Of a stretch of 64,000 nt of DNA, positions 26,220 through 34,166 are shown piece by piece; position 1 is the stretch's first letter; each line of letters starts with the position of its first letter. The translations under genes were made by a program, and so were the position numbers. The notes beneath the pieces are model-generated. The model was not told the origin of the DNA. It searched no databases and saw only the letters and a list, made by a program, of their open reading frames with translations. Source of the DNA: Cupriavidus basilensis (GTDB taxonomy: Bacteria > Pseudomonadota > Gammaproteobacteria > Burkholderiales > Burkholderiaceae); assembly GCF_029335485.1 (NCBI RefSeq), contig NZ_JARJLM010000130.1, positions 1-64,000 of the forward strand, read 5' to 3'.

Positions 26220-27479
26220 ATGCAGAAGACAATGCACAACGACATACAGAACGGCGCGCAAGGCGCCATACGGAAAAAACAACTCTCCCTCACCGCCGTC
26301 CTCGTCTGCGGTGGCCTGTTGGTCACACTATCGATGGGCATCCGCCACGGCTTTGGCCTGTTCAACCTGCCGATCACGCAGGCGCACGGCTGGACCCGCG
26401 AGACCTTCGCTTTCGCGCTGGCGCTGCAGAACCTGATGTGGGGCGTGACCCAGCCGTTCACCGGCGCCCTGGCCGACAAGTTCGGCGCGTTCCGCATCAT
26501 GCTGGTCGGGATCGCGCTCTATGTGGGCGGGCTGCTGGTGATGGCCATGGCCAGCTCGGGCACCGCCTTCGCCTCCGGCGCCGGCATCCTGATCGGCATC
26601 GCGCAATCCGGCACCACCTACAGCGTGGTGTACGGCGTGATCGGGCGGGTGGCCAGCGCCGAGAAGCGCGTCTGGGCCATGGGCATCGCCGCGGCCGCGG
26701 GCTCCTTCGGGCAGTTCCTGATGATCCCGGTCGAGCAGACGCTGATCTCCACCGCCGGCTGGCAGAACGCGCTGTTCGTGCTGGCGGTGATGGCCTGCCT
26801 GATGCTGCCTCTGGCCTTCAGGCTGCGCGAGCCGCAGGCCGACGCGCACGTGGCCGGCTTCCAGCAGACCATCGGCCAAGCCGTGCGCGAGGCCTTCGGC
26901 AACCGCAACTTCCAGCTGCTGACGCTGGGCTACTTCGTGTGCGGCTTCCAGGTGGTGTTTATCGGCGTGCACCTGGCGCCCTATCTCAAGGACCGCGGCC
27001 TGACCGATCCCAAGGTGGCGACGGTGGCGCTGGCGCTGATCGGCCTGTTCAATGTGTTCGGCACCTACACCGCGGGCGCGCTTGGCCAGCGCATGCCCAA
27101 GCGCTATCTGCTGTCGATGATCTATATCACCCGCTCCGTGGTGATCGCCGCCTACCTGCTGCTGCCGCTCACGGCAGCCAGCACCTGGATCTTCGCCGCC
27201 ATGATGGGCTTCCTGTGGCTGTCCACGGTGCCGCTCACCAACGGCATCATCGCGCAGGTGTTCGGCGTGCGGTACCTGTCGATGCTGTCGGGCGTGGTGT
27301 TCTTCTCGCACCAGATCGGCAGCTTCCTGGGGGCGTGGCTGGGTGGATTCCTGTATGACCGCACCGGTACCTACAACACTGTCTGGATGATTGCGATCGG
27401 GCTGGGCGTGGTGGCCACGCTGGTCAATCTGCCGATACGCGAGCACGCGATTGCGCGCCCGCAGGTGGCCGCGGCATGA
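26220..27479 (+). CDS. MFS transporter (monocarboxylate-porter-like)
   Basis: A protein of about 419 residues with 12 predicted helices. The first helices read LTAVLVCGGLLVTLSMGIRH, and the MFS motif A-like loop is GALADKFGAFRIMLVG. The C-terminal half contains GFLYDRTGTYNTVWMI. The pattern resembles the MCT/OFA branch that moves monocarboxylates. Two starts are possible, ATG 26220 (MQKTMHND) and ATG 26232 (MHNDIQNG); neither has a strong ribosome site. It overlaps by 4 nt a tiny downstream ORF. Substrate unknown. Confidence 0.85.
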   Translation: MQKTMHNDIQNGAQGAIRKKQLSLTAVLVCGGLLVTLSMGIRHGFGLFNLPITQAHGWTRETFAFALALQNLMWGVTQPFTGALADKFGAFRIMLVGIALYVGGLLVMAMASSGTAFASGAGILIGIAQSGTTYSVVYGVIGRVASAEKRVWAMGIAAAAGSFGQFLMIPVEQTLISTAGWQNALFVLAVMACLMLPLAFRLREPQADAHVAGFQQTIGQAVREAFGNRNFQLLTLGYFVCGFQVVFIGVHLAPYLKDRGLTDPKVATVALALIGLFNVFGTYTAGALGQRMPKRYLLSMIYITRSVVIAAYLLLPLTAASTWIFAAMMGFLWLSTVPLTNGIIAQVFGVRYLSMLSGVVFFSHQIGSFLGAWLGGFLYDRTGTYNTVWMIAIGLGVVATLVNLPIREHAIARPQVAAA

Positions 27480-27616
27480 GCACAGGGAGCAGTATTGTCG
27501 TGCGGGCCGCCGGCTTTGCCGCGCTGGGCGGCGTGCTGGCGCTGGCCTTCATGGCTTACTTGCGGCCGGCCTTCGTGGTGGACCTGACGAATATGGTGCT
27601 GGCCTGGTGCGGGTGA
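27476..27616 (+). CDS. Small single-helix membrane protein
   Basis: A 46-residue ORF whose ATG overlaps the MFS stop codon (ATGA). It begins MSTGSSIVVRAAGF, then one hydrophobic segment (roughly residues 8-30, rich in Ala/Leu/Gly) and ends MVLAWCG. The overlap gives translational coupling, and the composition is membrane-like, so it may be a small accessory subunit of the transporter. No family is recognised. It could be non-functional, but 4-nt overlaps of this type usually mark real genes. Confidence 0.6.
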   Translation: MSTGSSIVVRAAGFAALGGVLALAFMAYLRPAFVVDLTNMVLAWCG

Positions 27617-27921
27617 GGATCTCGGGCAGGGCGTAGCACTCGCTGAGGTGTGCGCCCCTCTCCCGCAAGCGGGGGGCTGGCGGAAGTGGCTAGTGCGTCA
27701 TACCCCACCGAACTGGATAAAACCGCTGGCTTCGGATTCTGTGGCTCCTGGCTGATCCACCCCGCTCGCCACCCCTCCTCCCATGAGGGAAGAGGGAGTG
27801 ACAACCGCCGGGCACTTCGTGCGGCACGGGCGCATCCTGGCAGCTTCGTCCAGCGCTTCGCGGTCTCCCCCGGACGCCCCACACAAAGTTGACGCGTTCC
27901 GCGCACGGCGCTAGCGGACTC
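27617..27921. other. Intergenic region without a supported gene
   Basis: About 305 bases between the small membrane ORF and uup (convergent). It holds C-rich runs such as CCCCTCTCCCGC and a GAGGGAAGAGGGAG block, with short inverted segments but no clear terminator or ORF with a ribosome site. It looks like decayed or repetitive intergenic sequence. Confidence 0.4.
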
Positions 27922-29841
27922 CTATTGCGCCTCGCCCTTCGTCTTCGCTTCCAGCACTTCCCAGCGCTCCAGCGCCCCCAGCAGTTCCAGTTCGATCTCG
28001 TCGTGGCGGGTTGCCAGTTCCGCGGCCTTGCCCGGGTCGCTGGCGTACAGCGAGCCGTCCGCAAGCTGCGTGCTCACGGTCTTCTGCTCGTTTTCCAGCG
28101 AGGCAATGCGCTCGGGCAGCCCGTCGAGTTCGCGCTGTTCCTTGTAAGACAGCTTGACCACGCGGCTGGGCCCGCGCGTTTCGCGCGGTTTCGGCGTTTC
28201 CGCGCCCTTGCGCTCGCCGCCGCGCGCGTCCTGCATGGCCGCGCTGCGTGCCGACTGGACTTGCCAGTCGGAGTAGCCGCCCACGTATTCGCGCCAGCGG
28301 CCATCGCCTTCGGCGGCGATGGTCGAGGTCACCACGTTGTCCAGGAAGGCCCGGTCGTGGGAGACCAGGAACACGGTACCGCTGTAGTCCTGCAGCAGTT
28401 CCTCCAGCAGTTCCAGCGTATCGATGTCGAGGTCGTTGGTGGGCTCGTCCAGCACCAGCACATTGGCCGGCCGGGCGAACAGGCGCGCCAGCAGCAGCCG
28501 GTTGCGCTCGCCGCCGGACAAGGACTTGACCGGCGAACGCGCGCGTTCGGGCGCGAACAGGAAGTCGCCCAGGTAGCTCATGACGTGCTTGCGCTGGCCA
28601 TTGATCTCGACCCAGTCGCTGCCCGGGCTGATGGTGTCGGCCAGCGAGCGCTCGAGATCCAGCTGGGTGCGCATCTGGTCGAAGTACGCCACCTGCATAT
28701 TGCTGCCGTTCTTGACCGTGCCGGCGTCCGGCTCCAGCTCGCCCAGGATCAGGCGCAGCAGCGTGGTCTTGCCCGCGCCGTTGGAGCCGATCAGGCCGAC
28801 CTTGTCGCCGCGCATGATGGTGCCGGTGAAATCGCCCACCACCACCTTGCCGGCGAAGGCCTTGCTGACATCGGTGAGCTCGGCGACGATCTTGCCGGAG
28901 CGCTCGCCTTGCGACACTTCCAGCTTGACGTTGCCCTGCACGTCGCGGCGCGACGCGCGTTCATTGCGCATCGTCACCAGGCGCTGGATGCGGGCCACGC
29001 TGCGCGTGCGGCGCGCTTCCACGCCCTTGCGGATCCAGACTTCTTCCTGGGCCAGCAGCTTGTCGAACTTGGCCTGCTCGACCTGCTCGGCGGCCAGTTG
29101 CTCGGCCTTGCGCGTCTGGTAGGCGGCAAAGTTGCCGGGGAAGGAAACCAGCCGGCCGCGGTCCAGCTCGACGATGCGGGTCGCCACGCGGTCAAGGAAG
29201 GCGCGATCGTGGGTGATCAGCAGCACGCTGCCCCGGAACGCCAGCAGCAGGTCTTCGAGCCAGCGGATGGCTTCGACGTCCAGGTGGTTGGTGGGCTCGT
29301 CCAGCAGCAGGATGTCGGGCTCGGCCACCAGGGCCTGCGCCAGCGCCACGCGCTTTTGCATGCCGCCGGACAGCGAGTCCACGCGCACATCGGCGCTCAG
29401 GCTCAACTGCGCCAGCGTGGTCTCGACCCGCGTGCGCAAGCCCCATGCGCCGGCGGCGTCGACTTCGGACTGCAGGCGGTGCAACTCGGCCAGCGCGGCC
29501 TCGTCGTGGCTGTCGTCCAGCGCCGCCAGCGCCGCTTCGTAGGCCACCAGCAGATCGTGGACCTTGCCCAGGCCCTGGGAGACCGCATCGAACACGGTCT
29601 GGCCGGGCTCGAACTGCGGCTCCTGCGGCACATAGGCCGAGGTGACGCCGTTCTGGCGCGCGATCAGGCCGTCGTCCGGCGCGGCAAGGCCGGCCACGAT
29701 CTTGAGCAGCGACGACTTGCCGGAGCCATTGCGGCCAATCAGGCCGACGCGCTCGCCGCCTTCCAGGGAGAAGTCGGCATGGTCGAGCAGGGCCACATGC
29801 CCGAAGGCGAGCTGGGCGTCGGAAATCGAAAACAGGGCCAT
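27922..29841 (-). CDS. uup: ABC-F ATPase, Uup type
   Basis: A 639-residue soluble protein with two ABC cassettes and no membrane domain. Cassette 1 has GRNGSGKSS, LSGGMQKRVALA and LLLDEPTNHLD; cassette 2 has GSNGAGKTT, LSGGERNRLLLA and VLDEPTNDLD. The linker between them (around residues 235-320) is the charged ABC-F arm that reaches the ribosomal P-site tRNA. A C-terminal coiled-coil tail (about 545-639) distinguishes Uup from EttA. The start is the ATG at 29841 (MALFSISDAQLAFG). A terminated leader transcript lies upstream. Confidence 0.93.
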   Translation of the reverse strand: MALFSISDAQLAFGHVALLDHADFSLEGGERVGLIGRNGSGKSSLLKIVAGLAAPDDGLIARQNGVTSAYVPQEPQFEPGQTVFDAVSQGLGKVHDLLVAYEAALAALDDSHDEAALAELHRLQSEVDAAGAWGLRTRVETTLAQLSLSADVRVDSLSGGMQKRVALAQALVAEPDILLLDEPTNHLDVEAIRWLEDLLLAFRGSVLLITHDRAFLDRVATRIVELDRGRLVSFPGNFAAYQTRKAEQLAAEQVEQAKFDKLLAQEEVWIRKGVEARRTRSVARIQRLVTMRNERASRRDVQGNVKLEVSQGERSGKIVAELTDVSKAFAGKVVVGDFTGTIMRGDKVGLIGSNGAGKTTLLRLILGELEPDAGTVKNGSNMQVAYFDQMRTQLDLERSLADTISPGSDWVEINGQRKHVMSYLGDFLFAPERARSPVKSLSGGERNRLLLARLFARPANVLVLDEPTNDLDIDTLELLEELLQDYSGTVFLVSHDRAFLDNVVTSTIAAEGDGRWREYVGGYSDWQVQSARSAAMQDARGGERKGAETPKPRETRGPSRVVKLSYKEQRELDGLPERIASLENEQKTVSTQLADGSLYASDPGKAAELATRHDEIELELLGALERWEVLEAKTKGEAQ

Positions 29842-30030
29842 GGGAGCAGTACGAAAGGAGGCAGCGAAAGGGTGGGAGCGAAGGTGGCGATTCCCGCGGC
29901 TTGCATCCGCGGGCTGGCCGCCGGCGGTGGATACGGCCAGGCGGCGGGACGCCAGGTAGCCGGCATTGTAGACCACCGCCGCCGGCCCTCGCCCGCAGGC
30001 GCCGGCAGCCGCCGGCTGCGGCGGCCGAAA

Positions 30031-30059
30031 AAAATAAGGGCCCGCGCTCGCGCGGGCCC
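30031..30059 (-). terminator. Strong Rho-independent terminator upstream of uup
   Basis: GGGCCCGCGC (30038-30047) pairs with GCGCGGGCCC (30050-30059), a perfect 10-bp stem. On the minus strand it is followed by TTATTTTTTT. No protein gene ends just before it on that strand, which is why a short RNA or attenuator is proposed. Confidence 0.85.
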
Positions 30060-30094
30060 AAGAGTCTCTCCTCGGTGCCCTGCTCGCAAGGCAC
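30031..30094 (-). ncRNA. Candidate short structured RNA or attenuated leader upstream of uup
   Basis: On the minus strand a possible -10 (TATGCT, 30106-30101) precedes a hairpin of 8-9 bp, GTGCCTTGC with GCAGGGCAC (30094-30075). A short GAGGAGAGACTC segment and a very strong terminator follow (see next entry). The predicted RNA is about 60-65 nt and ends some 190 nt before the uup ATG on the same strand. It could be a small RNA or a uup leader controlled by premature termination. The -35 box is poor. Confidence 0.45.
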
Positions 30095-30337
30095 AGCCGA
30101 AGCATAGCAATGCGCCTTGCGCGGCTGTAGTCGGACAAGTCCGTAAGGGAAAGCCCCGTCAACGCGGCACCGGACAACTGCTTGCCATCGCGCATGCCCC
30201 GGGAGGCGTCTCCCCTGCAATCCCGTCCTGGCCCCGCAATGGATATTGTCGTCCCTCGCGCCGCCGTGGAGCGGCGGGGCAAGTCATGCGAAGATGGCGT
30301 CCCAGCCGCTTTCCCCGCGTGACGCCAAGTCCCTCCC

Positions 30338-31528
30338 ATGTCCAACGCCCCCCTGAAACTGACCGACCTCTCCGTCTCCGCCCTGGTCGCCGGCCTGATC
30401 GCCATGCTGACCGGCTACACCAGTTCGCTGGTGCTGATGATCCAGGCGGGCCAGGCGGCGCACCTGTCGGACGCGCAGGTCGCCTCGTGGATCTGGGCGC
30501 TGTCCATCGGCATGGGCGTGACCACCATCGGGCTGTCCCTGCTGACGCGCGCGCCCATCGTCATTGCGTGGTCCACCCCGGGCGCCGCCCTGCTGATCGC
30601 CAGCCTGCCCGGCGTGCCCTACCCGGAAGCGATCGGGGCCTTCGTGATGGCGGCGGCGCTGATGACGGCGGCGGGCCTGACCGGCTGGTTCGACAAGCTG
30701 ATGCGCGCGCTGCCGGCCAGCATTGCCTCGGCCCTGCTGGCCGGCATCCTGTTCCGCATCAGCATCGACGTTTTCGTGCAGGCCCAGCAGCAAACCCTGC
30801 TACTGCTGCCGATGTTTGCGCTCTACCTGGTGGGCAAGCGCTGGTGGCCGCGCTACGCGGTGCCGGGCGTGCTGCTGGTGGGCGTGGTGCTGGCGGGTGC
30901 GCTCGGGCAATTGCACTTCGAGTCGTTTCACTTCGCGCTGGCGGCGCCGGTCTGGACCACGCCGGCCTTTTCCTTGCAGGCCTTGGTCAGCATCGCGGTG
31001 CCGCTGTTCATCGTTGCGCTGGCGTCGCAGAACATTCCCGGGCTGGCCGTGCTGCGCGCCGACGGCTACCACGTGGCGGCCTCGCCGCTGATCACCGTGA
31101 CCGGCATCGCCTCGGTCCTGCTCGCGCCGTTCGGCTCGCACGGCATCAACCTGGCAGCGATCACGGCGGCCATCTGCACTGGTGCGCAAAGCGATCCGGA
31201 CCGCAACCGGCGCTATACCGCCGCCGTGGTGTGCGGACTGGGCTACCTTGTGGCAGGCGTGCTGGCGGCAAGCATCGCCGCGCTGTTCGCGGCCTTCCCC
31301 AAGGCGCTGGTGGTGGCGGTGGCGGCCTTCGCCCTGCTCGGCTCGATCGCCGGCGGCCTGACCACGGCCATGCAAACGCCGGCCGAGCGCGAGTCGGCCC
31401 TGCTGACGTTCATGATCACGGCTTCCGGCATGACGCTGGCCGGTGTCGGCTCGGCCTTCTGGGGCGTGGTGGGCGGCATGCTGGCGCTGCTGGTATTGCG
31501 CCCGCGCACCGCCCCGAAAGCGGGGTGA
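30338..31528 (+). CDS. benE: Benzoate/H+ symporter BenE family
   Basis: A 396-residue inner-membrane protein of about 12 helices of the BenE family. Typical segments are LIAMLTGYTSSLVLMIQAGQ near the N-terminus, IVIAWSTPGAALL, ALASQNIPGLAVLRADGY and GSHGINLAAITAAICTG. Characterised members import benzoate, but no benzoate degradation genes are adjacent, so the substrate is inferred only from family. It is divergent from uup and convergent with the coiled-coil gene at 31538. Confidence 0.9.
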   Translation: MSNAPLKLTDLSVSALVAGLIAMLTGYTSSLVLMIQAGQAAHLSDAQVASWIWALSIGMGVTTIGLSLLTRAPIVIAWSTPGAALLIASLPGVPYPEAIGAFVMAAALMTAAGLTGWFDKLMRALPASIASALLAGILFRISIDVFVQAQQQTLLLLPMFALYLVGKRWWPRYAVPGVLLVGVVLAGALGQLHFESFHFALAAPVWTTPAFSLQALVSIAVPLFIVALASQNIPGLAVLRADGYHVAASPLITVTGIASVLLAPFGSHGINLAAITAAICTGAQSDPDRNRRYTAAVVCGLGYLVAGVLAASIAALFAAFPKALVVAVAAFALLGSIAGGLTTAMQTPAERESALLTFMITASGMTLAGVGSAFWGVVGGMLALLVLRPRTAPKAG

Positions 31529-31537
31529 AAAGCAGGG

Positions 31538-32035
31538 CTACAGCAACAGGAAGGCAATGTCCTGTGCGCCGATGCCGGAAAGCGGCGTGCCCTTGCGCCG
31601 CTGGAACAGGATGTGCTGCAGCACCCGGTCGCGGTGCTCGGCAAAGGTGGCGGCGTCGAAACGCAGCGCCGCCAGGGCGTAATGCTCCGAGAGCAGCTTG
31701 TAGACCCGGTGGCGCACCATCAGCATTTCGCTCTCGGCGCGCAAGCGGCTCATCTCGCCGGCGTTATCGTCCTCCAGCTGCCGCATGCCCACCACGACCC
31801 GGGCATGCATGCCGCGATACCGATCCAGTTCGGCATGTGCCTTGCGCAACTCCTCGCGCAGGGCCCTCACCTCCTGCTGCAGTTTCAGGTTGTGCTGCAC
31901 GCCGCGCTGAATGCGCGAAGCTTCTTCCAGTGCCACGTCCGCCGCTGCAATCGTGTTCTGCCAGACCCCCTGCTGCCCCGCCGCCTGGCCATCCATCCGC
32001 GGCCAGACGGTGCGAACCTCATCCTCGCCTTTCAT
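31538..32035 (-). CDS. Hypothetical coiled-coil protein
   Basis: A 165-residue soluble protein with no recognised domain. Residues 45-115 are strongly charged and heptad-like (QQEVRALREELRKAHAELD, then RLRAESEML), predicting a coiled coil. A short C-terminal segment (HRDRVLQHILFQRRKGTPLS) follows. It stops 10 nt past the convergent benE stop. Codon pattern and composition match the neighbours. It could be a scaffold or a small structural protein; no function is proposed. Confidence 0.6.
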   Translation of the reverse strand: MKGEDEVRTVWPRMDGQAAGQQGVWQNTIAAADVALEEASRIQRGVQHNLKLQQEVRALREELRKAHAELDRYRGMHARVVVGMRQLEDDNAGEMSRLRAESEMLMVRHRVYKLLSEHYALAALRFDAATFAEHRDRVLQHILFQRRKGTPLSGIGAQDIAFLLL

Positions 32036-32369
32036 GGCGCTCCCCTTCAGAACCTGACTCCCCCGCTGCTGGCTTTATCACAACCGCCAACTGGTCGGGA
32101 CTACGCGACCACTGCATGCGATCAGGCTGATCGCCGGCACCGCAAACTGCAACCTCTTCGATTGAAGACGGCATGCCCAATGAACGAAACCACCCGAAAG
32201 AGGGGATAGCTTATGGACGCGACCAGACTCTCGTGCCTTGTACTGTACACCGACGGACCCAGGGGCCGGCATCCGTAACCCGCCCGTCCCCGCTTGCGGC
32301 CAGGCCTATCCCGGCGCATGTGGGAAAATGCGGCCCCGGCGACAGCCAACGAGAAGGATGGATTCATCG
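32036..32369. other. Intergenic region between the coiled-coil gene and the SMR pump gene
   Basis: About 330 bases holding the divergent promoters. I see no ORF with a ribosome site. I looked for guanidine-riboswitch motifs (paired ACGG-type loops of mini-ykkC), often found before SMR genes, and did not find a convincing pair. AGAAGG at 32352-32357 is the likely ribosome site of the pump gene. Confidence 0.4.
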
Positions 32370-32702
32370 ATGAACAGCTACATGCTCCTGGCCCTCGCCA
32401 TCGTGGCCGAAGTCATTGCCACCAGCAGCCTCAAGGCATCCGAGAGCTTTACCCGGCTGATCCCCAGCGTATTGGTGGTGACCGGCTATGCGGGCGCTTT
32501 TTTCCTGCTGATACAAGTGATGAAAACCGTGCCGGTGGGCATCACCTACGCCATCTGGTCCGGCGCGGGCATCGTGCTGGTCACCTTGATCGCCAGCGTG
32601 CTCTATCGCCAGATACCCGACCTGGCCGCCTGGCTGGGAATCGGACTGATCGTTGCGGGCGTGGCGGTGATCCAGCTGTTTTCGAAGACCGGCGCGCATT
32701 GA
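32370..32702 (+). CDS. Small multidrug resistance (SMR) transporter, EmrE type
   Basis: A 110-residue, four-helix membrane protein, identical in length to EmrE. The essential Glu is present in LAIVAEVIATSSLKASE (residue 14 or nearby), and the second signature TYAIWSGAGIVLVTL (with the conserved Trp) marks the EmrE/Qac rather than the guanidinium exporter subgroup. It would dimerise to exchange protons for quaternary cations. The ATG at 32370 is preferred for EmrE-like length; 32358 (MDSSMNSYM) is an alternative. Confidence 0.9.
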   Translation: MNSYMLLALAIVAEVIATSSLKASESFTRLIPSVLVVTGYAGAFFLLIQVMKTVPVGITYAIWSGAGIVLVTLIASVLYRQIPDLAAWLGIGLIVAGVAVIQLFSKTGAH

Positions 32703-32938
32703 GCATGCCGATGCCGCCTTCGATGGCGCACTTTGCAATGAAACATCGAACATGCGGAAGATCCCGAGAGCCTGATCGCCGTATCCGGTGGTCTCCTTCG
32801 ACGAGCGCGGCAATGACATCGGTGCGATTGCCGGCAATCCGGTCGTCCTGACCATTCGGCTGCTCAGTCCGTCGCGCACAGCCGGCCTCTGGTGGACGGG
32901 TGGCTTTGAGGAACTGCGGAGAATGAACAAGGGAGAAC

Positions 32939-33013
32939 TGGTCCCGCCGGCAGGAATCGAACCTGCATTTCACGCTTAGGAGGCGCGTGTTCTATCCATT
33001 GAACTACGGCGAG
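32939..33013 (-). tRNA. tRNA-Arg (anticodon CCU)
   Basis: On the minus strand the acceptor arms CTCGCCG and CGGCGGG pair (7 bp, one G.T), and CCA is encoded at 32941-32939. The anticodon stem CGCGC/GCGTG encloses the loop CTCCTAA, giving anticodon CCT, which reads AGG. The T-arm shows GCAGGTTCGATTCCTGC. Antisense translation of this gene gives the well-known VPPAGIEPA artefact. Confidence 0.96.
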
Positions 33014-33190
33014 CGGATAGACCCCCGAAGATTGCATCAGAGCGTGCATCAACGCGCCTTGGCGGCGCGGATCCGGGAGCAGGCCCGGAGTATATCAAAA
33101 TCCTCACCGTCAAAGGAACGCGAGAGCGCCGCATGGTTCAGCCCCCGCTCCTTCCTTCCGTTCCATCATGCCAGGCCGGCGCCCTGCCGA

Positions 33191-33586
33191 TCAGCACTCC
33201 CCCTTCTTGGCGTGCCCCGGCGGGCAGTGATAGCCCTTGTAGCCCCGCCCCGGGCGGCCATCGCCACGCCCTTCCCAGCGCTCGGGCTGCAGCATCCAGC
33301 CATCGCGTGCGTGTATCCAGCGCGGTGCCTCGTATATGTAACCCGCACGCGCGCGCTCCCACCGGCCTTTCTTCCACTTGTGCTTGTGGCCGCGATCGTC
33401 CCAATCCCAATAGCCGGGCGCCCAGACATAGCCCGGGCGGGCGACGGGCACGACCTCATAAACCGGGGCCGGTGGCGGGACACCGATGGACACATTGACA
33501 GATACCTGGGCGAGCGCACAGGGCGCGGCACCAAGCCCGCCCGCCAAACCCGCCGCGGCCACCGCGCACAAAAGGACTTTCCTCAT
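33191..33586 (-). CDS. Exported YXWGXW-repeat-type small protein
   Basis: A 131-residue secreted protein. A Sec signal peptide of about 26 residues ends near ALAQ. The mature part has Tyr/Trp-rich repeats of the YXWGXW family type: GYVWAPGYWDWDD and PRWIHARDGWMLQPERW. The C-terminus is Gly/basic rich. Proteins of this family sit in the envelope and have no established function. It starts just downstream of the candidate noncoding RNA on the same strand, separated by a terminator, and has GAGGAG before its ATG. Confidence 0.8.
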   Translation of the reverse strand: MRKVLLCAVAAAGLAGGLGAAPCALAQVSVNVSIGVPPPAPVYEVVPVARPGYVWAPGYWDWDDRGHKHKWKKGRWERARAGYIYEAPRWIHARDGWMLQPERWEGRGDGRPGRGYKGYHCPPGHAKKGEC

Positions 33587-33720
33587 ATCGTCTGCTCCTC
33601 AACCGGATTCATTCCGGGCGAGAATAGCGCGACCTGGCGCGGCAAGCTGTTAGCAAAGGTATCAATAGATTACTTGCACGCCGAAAAGCGCGCGGCAGCA
33701 AGGAGCGGCGAAGCCACATA

Positions 33721-33748
33721 GGAAAAGCCCGCCAGTGAACTGGCGGGC
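33721..33748 (-). terminator. Rho-independent terminator of the candidate RNA
   Basis: GCCCGCCAG (33748-33740 on the minus strand) and CTGGCGGGC (33735-33727) form a perfect 9-bp stem with a TTCA loop, followed by TTTTCC (33726-33721). It is the 3' end of the candidate RNA. Confidence 0.9.
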
Positions 33749-33999
33749 TGGCTGCGGACGGGTCCGGACCTTCCAGGTCAAGGCCGCGCTATCCCGGCAA
33801 ACTGTCGTGCAAGCAGGATTCCCATGATTCCGCCCATGACGCGGACGACCGTTTCGGACTAACCAAAGGGTCGAAGGATCACTGGCAATGGCACCGACTG
33901 CCGCGACACCGGCGGCTAGCGGCGCTTAAAGCAAAGCGCCGTGGAAGGTCAGCGGGTGTTCCAGGGTCCACCACCTTGCCGGGCTACGGTGTGCCCGAC
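33721..33999 (-). ncRNA. Candidate structured noncoding RNA, about 275 nt
   Basis: On the minus strand a good -10 (TATACT, 34011-34006) with a weak -35 (TTGCAT, 34033-34028; 16-bp spacer) would start RNA near 33999. The RNA ends at a perfect terminator (see next entry). Inside are strong stems, for example CGGCGCTT with AAGCGCCG (33920-33941), and no ORF with a ribosome site. I found no match to RNase P, tmRNA or SRP RNA signatures. A 6S-like RNA cannot be excluded. The only neighbouring gene on the strand is the exported YXWGXW protein, so an attenuated leader is the alternative. Confidence 0.5.
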
Positions 34000-34005
34000 G
34001 GCTTC

Positions 34006-34033
34006 AGTATAGGCAGGCATCCCGGGGATGCAA
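34006..34033 (-). promoter_or_regulatory. Promoter of the candidate RNA
   Basis: The -10 TATACT (34011-34006) is near consensus. TTGCAT (34033-34028) with a 16-bp spacer is a weak -35. It is divergent from the helicase promoter at 34158-34166. Confidence 0.5.
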
Positions 34034-34157
34034 CGTGCAATGCGAGACGACGCGGACCAGCCAGGACACGTCGAAAGTGCCCGCTGAATCGCATGACGAG
34101 GCATTGCCAGCCAATTTAGGAATTCCTATCGCAGTGCAACAAACTTACTTTTGTTTC

Positions 34158-34166
34158 TGCTATAAT
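34158..34166 (+). promoter_or_regulatory. Extended -10 promoter of the DEAD-box helicase gene
   Basis: TGCTATAAT is a perfect -10 with the TG extension. No clear -35 is present, as is usual for extended -10 promoters. Transcription would start near 34173, giving a leader of about 390 nt. Confidence 0.7.

Noticed and set aside
27889..32130. Very long plus-strand ORF (over 1400 codons) across uup and benE
   Set aside because: It is composed of shadow sequence, is interrupted by no domain, and real genes lie in other frames.
32036..32369. Guanidine riboswitch before the SMR gene
   Set aside because: The paired ACGG-type hairpin loops of mini-ykkC are not convincingly present, and the protein has EmrE rather than guanidinium-exporter features.
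32788..32979. Plus-strand 63-codon ORF near tRNA-Arg
   Set aside because: Its C-terminal LVPPAGIEPAFHA is the classic antisense translation of a tRNA gene; the rest has no support.
33721..33999. RNase P, tmRNA or SRP RNA as identity of the candidate RNA
   Set aside because: No GAAAGTCCGG/ACAGAA pair, no tag-peptide or tRNA-like end, and no GGAAGGAAGCAG were found.
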